Source of the DNA: an uncultured Bacilli bacterium
Lineage (GTDB): Bacteria; Bacillota_I; Bacilli_A; RF39; UBA660
Assembly: GCA_944363995.1 (NCBI GenBank)
Contig: CALVVV010000045.1
Span: 1 to 9,592, forward strand
Direction of reading: 5' to 3'
Length of the DNA stretch: 9,592 bases
Shown here: in pieces, positions 1-5,430 of the stretch
Numbering within the stretch: position 1 is the first letter of the stretch
How the letters are laid out: every line of letters starts with the position of its first letter
Translations under genes and position numbers: made by a program
The notes under the pieces: generated by a model
The model's input: the letters and a program-made list of their open reading frames with translations, nothing else
Told to the model about the DNA's origin: nothing
Database searches by the model: none

Positions 1-90
1 ATCAATTTGTCTGCTAGTTCTAAAAGAATTTACGTGCTAAAGCACGTGGCCTGGAACCAATGGTTTAACATAGTCAACAGTCTGAAATAA
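1..90 (+). CDS. 3' tail of an unidentified plus-strand gene (partial)
   Basis: Frame 1 is open from the window edge to a TAA at 88-90. It gives 29 residues that begin INLSASSKRIYVLKH and end NIVNSLK. The other two plus frames are stopped within the first 40 bases. The stop is followed immediately by a hairpin with a T-run (85-109), as expected for a gene end. Base composition is less AT-rich than the neighbouring genes, around the palindrome ACGTGC-TAAA-GCACGT (32-47). I do not recognise the family. The tail of a transposase or another acquired gene is possible but unproven. Thirty open codons could also be chance, so confidence is limited. Confidence 0.35.
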   Translation: MNLSASSKRIYVLKHVAWNQWFNIVNSLK

Positions 91-109
91 TTCAAATTGA
101 ATTATTTTT
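85..109 (+). terminator. Intrinsic terminator at the end of the partial plus-strand gene
   Basis: Inverted repeat AAATAATTC (85-93) and GAATTATTT (99-107) with a 5-base loop. The plus strand continues with T's to 109. The stem is almost all A-T, so it is weak by itself. Its position across the plus-strand stop and the convergent Nudix stop (102-104) suggests it serves the plus strand and perhaps also the Nudix gene. The minus strand has no U-tract after the hairpin. Confidence 0.5.
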
Positions 110-590
110 CTAAGAATTCTAAACAATATCTATAAAATTCTTCATGACTTTTTGAAAATTTATCTTCTTCTATCAATTGTTCTATTTCTTCTTTTGTAGC
201 CCATTTTGCGTCTTCTACCTCTTCTTCTTGAAGTACAACATCTTTTATATCAATATCTTTATTCATATAATATAAATCAACAAAATCATCTTCTGTCATT
301 ATCGTTTTAAATAATGTTAATTCATTTTGATTAACAGTTTGACCCAATTCTTCTTGAATTTCTGTTACAATTCCCTCTAAACTACTTTCCCCAGACACCG
401 GATGTCCACCTGTTGTGGCCCATCTTCCATCTTTTCTTAAGGCTCTTTTTTGTAATAAAAATTCACCTTTGCTATTTTCTATAAACACAACAACAGTTAT
501 ATAATATCTTCCTGATGGTACATCTTGTCCTTTTTCTATTGTTTCACCAGTTAATATTCTCTTTGAATTATATAAATCTCTTAATTCCAT
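102..590 (-). CDS. Nudix hydrolase (YfcD / IPP-isomerase-like group)
   Basis: A 162-residue, full-length single-domain Nudix protein, presumably cytosolic. The family cleaves nucleoside diphosphates linked to a moiety X, using metal held by the Nudix-box glutamates. The box lies at about residues 62-84: G62, E68, then TEIQEELG with E77, E80, E81 and G83 all present. The usual Arg of REUXEE is Thr (T76), a deviation from consensus. The preceding strand and loop (ITVVVFIENSKGEFLLQKR, then GRWATTGGH) resemble the isopentenyl-diphosphate-isomerase-like Nudix group, but its Cys active site is not evident. Substrate is therefore unassigned. The ATG at 590 has a good Shine-Dalgarno (GGAGGG, 8 bases upstream) and a promoter at 616-644. 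The gene appears to be its own transcription unit, although no terminator separates it from the glycosyltransferase upstream. Confidence 0.92.
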   Translation of the reverse strand: MELRDLYNSKRILTGETIEKGQDVPSGRYYITVVVFIENSKGEFLLQKRALRKDGRWATTGGHPVSGESSLEGIVTEIQEELGQTVNQNELTLFKTIMTEDDFVDLYYMNKDIDIKDVVLQEEEVEDAKWATKEEIEQLIEEDKFSKSHEEFYRYCLEFLEK

Positions 591-615
591 TACTTATGCC
601 CTCCATTCTTTGCAT

Positions 616-644
616 ATTATAACATTATTATTCAAAACTGTAAA
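616..644 (-). promoter_or_regulatory. Sigma-A promoter of the Nudix gene
   Basis: Minus strand: -35 TTTACA (644-639), 17-base spacer, -10 TATAAT (621-616) preceded by TGT, so an extended -10 (TGTTATAAT). The predicted start near 609 gives a leader of about 20 bases that carries the Shine-Dalgarno. The promoter sits in the 62-base gap just after the glycosyltransferase stop at 653. The same 13-base core AATGTTATAATAT recurs in the sensor-kinase promoter. Confidence 0.75.
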
Positions 645-652
645 TACAAGAT

Positions 653-1786
653 CTATTTTATTAAGTTCAAATATTTACGACCAAATAATTCTAATTTGTA
701 TTGATTAATCCAATCTTCACTTTGTAAAATTCTACTTAAATCACTATTTACTATTATATTTAAAACATTAAATAAAGATTCCTCTGTTTTACTAAAAATG
801 TAGCTGTTTTTTGAATTTTTGGCAATCTCTTTATATGTAGGAATATCATTTAAGACTGTTGGAATCCCTAATGACAATGATTCTAATGCTGAGTACCCAA
901 AACTCTCCGATTGACTTGGCAATACTACAATTGATGCTACCTTATATGCATCTGACATATCTTCAAACCTTGTAATTATAATATCAATATTATTTACCTT
1001 ACAAAAATTTTCTATATTTTCTTTATATTGTATATACTGTTTATCAGCACCAGTACATACAACTTGGTATTCTTTTTTTATATTATTATCTATTTTAGAA
1101 AAAGCTTTCATAAATAACATAGGTTGCTTTTGGATTGGCTCTAACCTACTAGGTAATAAAATTATCCTTTTTTTGATATCCAAATGTAAACTTTCACAAA
1201 TAAAAGCATTTTCTTTATTTGATTTTAATCTATCAACATCAATCGCATGGGGAATATACTTTACTTCTATATTGGAAAGTTTAGAATACTCATTCGAATA
1301 AAATATTGATGGAGCAACAAATATAGTTTTATTATTGCATTCCTCATTCATAATATTAATCATAGTATCAAATGCTTCTTTTCCCCAATCTAATTCATAT
1401 TCAAAGGGATTTGTATGTATTGTGAAAATTCTCTTTTTATCTTTAAAACAATTTAAAAATAATTGAGAATTCAGTTGAATTAAATCATAATCATTCAAAT
1501 TAATTAAAGATTCAATCTTATCTGCTAATTGCTGATATGATTCTTTTAATGAAAAATTATTAAATATATTTCTTAAAAAAAATTCATCTACTATTGTATT
1601 AGTTCCAAATAAATTAATACTCTTATAATTGACACCATTTGCCTTATATTCAATACCAGATAACATATAAACGTCTACAAGATTTCCAAGTTTTGATAAT
1701 GAATTAGCTAGATCCATCACAAATCTCTCTGTCCCACCAACAGCAGTAGGGCTTATTGACCACGGTGTTAATATTGCTATTTTCAC
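653..1786 (-). CDS. GT4-type glycosyltransferase (GT-B fold)
   Basis: A 377-residue protein of normal length for family 4 glycosyltransferases, which move a sugar from a nucleotide donor to an acceptor at the cytoplasmic face of the membrane. The N-terminal Rossmann half starts MKIAILTPW and has the acceptor-side glycine loop GGTERFVMDLA (17-27). HAID (180-183) and SRLEPIQK (213-220) are the linker and phosphate-contact regions. The donor-site E-x7-E motif is intact (E294 to E302 in ESFGYSALE), followed by LGIPTVLND. There is no signal peptide or TM segment. The start is GTG (1786-1784). Its Shine-Dalgarno AGAGGTG lies inside the end of the upstream gene, and the GTG overlaps that gene's TGA (GTGA), indicating translational coupling. 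It is the last gene of the glycan cluster. Donor and acceptor cannot be told from sequence. Confidence 0.93.
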   Translation of the reverse strand: MKIAILTPWSISPTAVGGTERFVMDLANSLSKLGNLVDVYMLSGIEYKANGVNYKSINLFGTNTIVDEFFLRNIFNNFSLKESYQQLADKIESLINLNDYDLIQLNSQLFLNCFKDKKRIFTIHTNPFEYELDWGKEAFDTMINIMNEECNNKTIFVAPSIFYSNEYSKLSNIEVKYIPHAIDVDRLKSNKENAFICESLHLDIKKRIILLPSRLEPIQKQPMLFMKAFSKIDNNIKKEYQVVCTGADKQYIQYKENIENFCKVNNIDIIITRFEDMSDAYKVASIVVLPSQSESFGYSALESLSLGIPTVLNDIPTYKEIAKNSKNSYIFSKTEESLFNVLNIIVNSDLSRILQSEDWINQYKLELFGRKYLNLIK

Positions 1787-2838
1787 TTAATCACCTCTTT
1801 CTCTATATTAAATTTTGTACTTTTATAGCCATATTTGATTTTATTAACATAATTATTATTAGTATGTATTTTTGAATAATTAAAAGCATTTTCTGATAAC
1901 TTTTTATACTCTTCCTCATTTAAATTTAAATTCAAATTCCCATTATTATCGTTAACAACAAAACCAATTTTATTTTTTTCCACAACATTACTAAAATCTA
2001 AAACATTGGAGATGATAACCGGTTTACCTTTACATAAACCATCAATTAAGGAATTAGGAACATCCTTTACAATTCTTTTTTGTGCTGGGAATGATACATA
2101 ATCAGCATCTTTAAATATTTGTTCTAATTCCAAATCATCAAAAACATCGAGTAGTTTAACACGATTATTCAAACCATATTCATTTATCATTTCTTCAAAC
2201 TGTAATGTATTATTATCTCTTAATACTACAGACAAAGATAAATTTAAATTATTTTTTAGAAGTTCTAATAAATATACTAACCCCCTGTCATATAATGGTT
2301 TCCCCTCTGCCATATTCCAACTTGCAAATAAAATATTAATTTCACTTGGAATATATTTTTTATTATTACTTTCTCTACTAAATTTAGATGGTGTTGGTGT
2401 TATAAAAATTGTACTTTTATCAAAGCCATTATTTATTAGAATTTCTTTATGTTGTTGGAGCTCCACAAAAATTCCTTTCAAATATTTATACTTTTTTAAA
2501 TGTTTACATTCGTCAATAGTTGGTCTTCTATAAAGTGATATATATAATGGTCTTTTAGTTAAATTTAATAAAATTTTTTTAAATAATGATGGTTTCTCTT
2601 GAAATAAATGAACCATCCCTTTTGTACTAATTAAATTTTTGATTACAGCAAATGGGTAAATAGCTGGATGATATACAAATATATTATCTTTCAATTCATC
2701 ATCCTGCATAGATTTCTGATTCATAAATCTAGTTGCAGTAATTATTTTACTATTATTTTCTGACGATTTTAATATTAATTCCATTTGATTGGATACAGCT
2801 TCTTTTCTTCTAGTAAAAAAATCATTAATTATTAACAT
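1783..2838 (-). CDS. GT-B fold glycosyltransferase with degenerate donor motif
   Basis: A 351-residue protein. The C-terminal half reads as a GT4/GT1-type donor domain: INILFASWNMAEGKPLYDRG (167-186), LLDVFDDLELEQIFKDADYVSFPA (229-252), then VPNSLIDGLCKGKPVIIS (260-277). The E-x7-E motif is not conserved: its positions are K258 and D266, though the PNSLIDGL-GKPVI frame is unmistakable. The N-terminal half is divergent and lacks the usual GG loop. The ATG at 2838 has an excellent Shine-Dalgarno (GGAGGAT). The gene follows the dehydrogenase by 20 bases and overlaps the next glycosyltransferase by 4 bases, so the three are co-translated or co-transcribed. It probably adds the next sugar to the same glycan. 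It could be a non-canonical or inactive partner of the other glycosyltransferase. Confidence 0.82.
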   Translation of the reverse strand: MLIINDFFTRRKEAVSNQMELILKSSENNSKIITATRFMNQKSMQDDELKDNIFVYHPAIYPFAVIKNLISTKGMVHLFQEKPSLFKKILLNLTKRPLYISLYRRPTIDECKHLKKYKYLKGIFVELQQHKEILINNGFDKSTIFITPTPSKFSRESNNKKYIPSEINILFASWNMAEGKPLYDRGLVYLLELLKNNLNLSLSVVLRDNNTLQFEEMINEYGLNNRVKLLDVFDDLELEQIFKDADYVSFPAQKRIVKDVPNSLIDGLCKGKPVIISNVLDFSNVVEKNKIGFVVNDNNGNLNLNLNEEEYKKLSENAFNYSKIHTNNNYVNKIKYGYKSTKFNIEKEVIK

Positions 2839-2858
2839 AATTTATCCTCCATTCACTA

Positions 2859-3866
2859 TTACAATTTAAACTTTTCTTTATATGTCAGTAAAATTTGCTG
2901 TATTTTTAAATTATCACTATAAATTAAATTAATCACAGTAAATCTATCTTCTCTGGGTTTTAAATTCATTAAAACAGAAGTCAAAAGATTATAATCTATC
3001 CCATATTTTTTATTCAAATCATAAATTTTTAATTTCATTAATGCATTATAAATATCCATAATATTATCAACTTGCATAAAAAGTTGTTGAGCTATAGACA
3101 TAATTATTATTCCATTAGCTACTGCAATAGCGTGTGGAACGTTAACTATATGTTCTAATTCTTTTGCAAAAATATGTTCTGATCCACTTTCAGGTTTACC
3201 ACTACCATATTGATTTGTTATTTCACCAGCTTCACCAACTAAATCGTATATCATTTTACAATTGTTTATCAGCGAAAAGAATTCTTCTCTTTCAACATAT
3301 TCTAATGTTAAATTTAATAACTTTTGAGCATCATAGAACTCCGAAGTTAATGATTCATTATTATATTTAACAGCTAACTTCCAATCATTCAATGCAGTAA
3401 ATATAGAAAAAATATCAGCCATACCATAAACATTAAACTCTTTTGAATTATTTAACATTTTTTCATCAAATAATATCTTTGTAGGTAAAGATGAATCTAA
3501 TGTTGTCTTTTTATCATTAACAATCAAAGCTACTTTATTTGTAGCATACGCATTAGTTGATAACATCGTAGGAATACATATCAATTCTTTATTATGGCGA
3601 TGGGCAATATATTTACCGATATCAATTGCTGTTCCACCGCCTATAGCAATTATCTTTGAGTATTTATTTAGATTAGAAAAACACTTATCAATTTTATTTT
3701 TTTGTTTTGTTACTGTTTTTGCACTATATATATCAAATTTAGTTTTATTTAAAAATATATTATTTTTAATAATAGAAGTTTCAGAATAAATTATCAAACT
3801 TTTTTCTTCAACCTTTTCCAAATAATCTTGAACTCGATTTTTAAAAGTTATTTTCCTAAAATTCAA
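2859..3866 (-). CDS. Glycerol-1-phosphate dehydrogenase / Fe-ADH_2 family oxidoreductase
   Basis: About 335 residues, NAD(P)-dependent and metal-dependent. Family members reduce dihydroxyacetone phosphate to glycerol 1-phosphate (archaeal EgsA, bacterial AraM); related folds include dehydroquinate synthase. Visible, in TTG-start numbering: dinucleotide loop AIGGGTAID (about 74-82), IPTMLSTNAY (98-107), and metal ligands D151 in GMADIFSIFTALNDWKLA, H231 in PESGSEHIF and H245 in VPHAIAVANG. GxxDxxxxxTALxDWKLA and PxSGSEHxF are typical of the G1P dehydrogenase branch rather than ordinary Fe-alcohol dehydrogenases. The frame is also open to a GTG at 3875, but AAGGAG (3880-3875) abuts that codon and lies 8 bases from TTG at 3866, so TTG is preferred. 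It precedes two glycosyltransferases and is divergent from the HAD gene, which suggests it makes a polyol phosphate for the glycan. The exact substrate is inferred. Confidence 0.86.
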   Translation of the reverse strand: MNFRKITFKNRVQDYLEKVEEKSLIIYSETSIIKNNIFLNKTKFDIYSAKTVTKQKNKIDKCFSNLNKYSKIIAIGGGTAIDIGKYIAHRHNKELICIPTMLSTNAYATNKVALIVNDKKTTLDSSLPTKILFDEKMLNNSKEFNVYGMADIFSIFTALNDWKLAVKYNNESLTSEFYDAQKLLNLTLEYVEREEFFSLINNCKMIYDLVGEAGEITNQYGSGKPESGSEHIFAKELEHIVNVPHAIAVANGIIIMSIAQQLFMQVDNIMDIYNALMKLKIYDLNKKYGIDYNLLTSVLMNLKPREDRFTVINLIYSDNLKIQQILLTYKEKFKL

Positions 3867-3874
3867 CTTAACCA

Positions 3875-3880
3875 CTCCTT
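3875..3880 (-). promoter_or_regulatory. Shine-Dalgarno AAGGAG that decides the dehydrogenase start
   Basis: AAGGAG on the minus strand overlaps the first base of the GTG at 3875-3873, leaving no spacer. It stands 8 bases from the in-frame TTG at 3866-3864. The spacing favours TTG and removes three residues from the longest reading. Confidence 0.6.
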
Positions 3881-3897
3881 TATTTATTTTACAAATG

Positions 3898-3906
3898 TGA
3901 TATAAT
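3898..3906 (+). promoter_or_regulatory. Extended -10 promoter of the HAD gene
   Basis: TGATATAAT, a perfect TGnTATAAT extended -10 box, starts 26 bases before the ATG at 3924. No good -35 is seen at 16-18 bases (CTTTAT), which extended -10 promoters tolerate. The predicted start near 3913 gives a leader of about 11 bases, just enough for the AGGG ribosome site. No convincing minus-strand promoter was found in the same 42-57 base divergent gap. Confidence 0.55.
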
Positions 3907-3923
3907 CATCTTGAGGGATGTTT

Positions 3924-4556
3924 ATGAAAAATATTAAAAATATAATATTCGATCTAGATGGTACATTATGGGATTCAAGGCAACAAATCGCAAATGCTTG
4001 GAATGAGATATTATTGCCTAAACTTAATATTACTATGAACATAGATATGATTACTAAATTGATGGGAAAAACAAATGATGAAATAAAGAATCTAGCATTT
4101 AAAAACATTCCTATCAATGAAGCCGATAATTTAATAAAACAGTGTGAACAACAAGAAATAAAATATATATCTAGAAATGGAGCAAACATTTATAAAAATA
4201 CAATAAACACACTTATAGAATTATCAAAAAATCATAATGTTTATATTGTTAGTAATTGCCAATCTGGTTACATTGAGTCATTTTTGAAATATTATAATAT
4301 GAATAATTTTATTGTTGATTATGAATGTAATGGGAATACAAAACTTTCTAAAACGCAAAATATAAAATTAATTATCGATAGAAATCACCTTTCTAGAAAA
4401 TCTTGTTGCTATATTGGTGATACATTTAGTGATTATGAAGCTGCACAAAACAATAAGATAAATTTTATATATGCAGAATATGGTTTTGGTAATTTGTTAA
4501 ACCAACATAATCAAATTAATGATATATCAGAACTAATAAATTATTTTAATAAGTAA
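3924..4556 (+). CDS. HAD-superfamily hydrolase (subfamily IA phosphatase)
   Basis: A 210-residue HAD phosphatase of the phosphoglycolate phosphatase / beta-phosphoglucomutase type. Motif I is IIFDLDGTLWDS with nucleophile D10 and acid D12; motif II is YIVSNCQS (S110); motif III Lys lies in TKLSKTQNIK; motif IV is YIGDTFSDYEAA (D166, D170). A helical cap lies between motifs I and II, at about residues 18-85. All catalytic residues are present, so it is probably an active small-molecule phosphatase. An ATG at 3918 is also in frame but sits directly on GAGGG. The ATG at 3924 has AGGG 6 bases upstream and is preferred. It is the only complete plus-strand gene: divergent from the dehydrogenase, convergent with the NDP-kinase-like gene 4 bases away, and driven by its own promoter. 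Its place in the cluster suggests dephosphorylation of a sugar or polyol phosphate intermediate. Confidence 0.9.
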   Translation: MKNIKNIIFDLDGTLWDSRQQIANAWNEILLPKLNITMNIDMITKLMGKTNDEIKNLAFKNIPINEADNLIKQCEQQEIKYISRNGANIYKNTINTLIELSKNHNVYIVSNCQSGYIESFLKYYNMNNFIVDYECNGNTKLSKTQNIKLIIDRNHLSRKSCCYIGDTFSDYEAAQNNKINFIYAEYGFGNLLNQHNQINDISELINYFNK

Positions 4557-4580
4557 ATAACTACTTGTTTTTTATTTTTT
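4548..4580 (+). terminator. Terminator of the HAD gene
   Basis: Stem AATAAGTA (4548-4555) pairs with TACTTGTT (4562-4569) with one G-T wobble and a 6-base loop, followed on the plus strand by runs of T to 4580. The hairpin spans the TAA of the HAD gene and the TAG of the convergent gene. The T-run is clear for the plus strand only. For minus-strand transcription the stem is weak and has no good U-tract, so read-through from the NDP-kinase-like gene into the HAD antisense strand is plausible. Confidence 0.5.
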
Positions 4581-5430
4581 GCTTAATTTTTTTTGCATCA
4601 TTTTCATCACATAATACGCTTATGTCATCTAAAATTTCACTATAATCAGGAACATGAACTGTTTGACCTACATAAAATAACAATTTTAAATCAGCAATTT
4701 CGTGCGAATTATCTGACTCAATTTTACCTCGTGATAATAATCTACACATTCCGGTTGGATCAAATAATAAATTATTTAACTTTTCATTAAAATATAAACC
4801 GTCAAAAGTCATAATGTTTTTTAATCCATTATAACCAATTTCACCTCTTAATGTTCCTTTTTGAAATTTTCCTTGTTTTCCCTTTATACTATTCAAATAA
4901 TCAGGTAATGGTTGACCAATATCTTTAATAGTTCTAACCACTAATAAACAACATAATTTGTTAGCATAATTCAAAGTTCTTGTTGGAAAATCGCATACAG
5001 CATCTTCACATATTAATCCATGATGATATAATAACCAATATTGTTCAAAATTGATTTTAATATATTTTTTGTAAATTATATCCAAATCCAAAGAATTTAA
5101 AAATTTTTCATACTTACTAACTAATCCTATGTTTTCTGGTCTAACCAAAATTAAACCCGTATTGTTAAAGTTAATATCAGAAAAAAAATATTTTCTAAAT
5201 GCATTTTTTTCTTTTAAATCTTTATACATTGAATTAATAGCAGATATTTCGCCATTTCTTAATAAATCTGCAATTTGTACACCATAAACATATTTAGCCA
5301 ATTGTTCATTTGCTTCCATACAATATTCGGCGCACAATTCATCATTCATAGAATCATTTATAAAACTTTCGCTATAAATTTTTTTAACTATGCCCAGATT
5401 TTCTTCTAGTGGATAATAAATTTTTTTCAT
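4561..5430 (-). CDS. Nucleoside-diphosphate-kinase-like protein lacking the catalytic histidine
   Basis: A 289-residue protein, about twice the length of a normal NDP kinase. Residues about 90-230 align by eye with NDP kinase: TGLILVRPENIGLVSKYE (motif IIKPxxV...FE), LDIIYKKYIKINFEQYWLLYHH (KIVxxKMLxLTxEQAxxFYxEH), then KGTLRGEIG (192-199; GTLRADY) and NIMTFDG (205-211). In NDP kinases the last motif is N-x-x-HGSDS. Here the phospho-acceptor His position reads Thr or nearby, and the phosphate-binding Lys is Arg. NDP kinase catalysis is therefore unlikely. The N-terminal 90 and C-terminal 60 residues, both charged and probably helical, match nothing I know. A longer reading from 5457 exists, but ATG at 5430 has GGGGGTG 5 bases upstream and shares its A with the upstream TAA (TAATG), so translation is coupled to the ManC-like gene. 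It may be a nucleotide-binding regulator, subunit or transferase for that enzyme. Confidence 0.78.
   Translation of the reverse strand: MKKIYYPLEENLGIVKKIYSESFINDSMNDELCAEYCMEANEQLAKYVYGVQIADLLRNGEISAINSMYKDLKEKNAFRKYFFSDINFNNTGLILVRPENIGLVSKYEKFLNSLDLDIIYKKYIKINFEQYWLLYHHGLICEDAVCDFPTRTLNYANKLCCLLVVRTIKDIGQPLPDYLNSIKGKQGKFQKGTLRGEIGYNGLKNIMTFDGLYFNEKLNNLLFDPTGMCRLLSRGKIESDNSHEIADLKLLFYVGQTVHVPDYSEILDDISVLCDENDAKKIKQKIKNK

Noticed and set aside
1918..1945. AAATTTAAATT-type simple repeat
   Set aside because: It encodes the Asn/Leu-rich stretch NLNLNLN within the second glycosyltransferase. It is short and explained by AT-rich coding.
3164..3370. 68-codon plus-strand ORF
   Set aside because: It lies wholly antisense to the dehydrogenase core, which has clear family motifs, and it has no ribosome site or recognisable domain.
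3886..3914. Minus-strand promoter for the dehydrogenase (TCAAGA-17-TAAAAT)
   Set aside because: The -35 matches only 3 of 6, and the predicted start would fall on the Shine-Dalgarno, leaving no leader.
3884..4189. 101-codon minus-strand hydrophobic ORF
   Set aside because: It is antisense to the HAD gene motif I and cap region. The hydrophobicity comes from reading AT-rich coding DNA backwards, and there is no Shine-Dalgarno.
3867..4600. Invertible DNA segment carrying the HAD gene
   Set aside because: I compared the flanks for inverted repeats and found only general A/T similarity, with no recombinase nearby. The gene has its own fitted promoter and terminator.
4593..4790. 65-codon plus-strand ORF
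   Set aside because: It is antisense to the 3' end of the NDK-like gene and its composition (His, Ile, Tyr rich) looks like a shadow.
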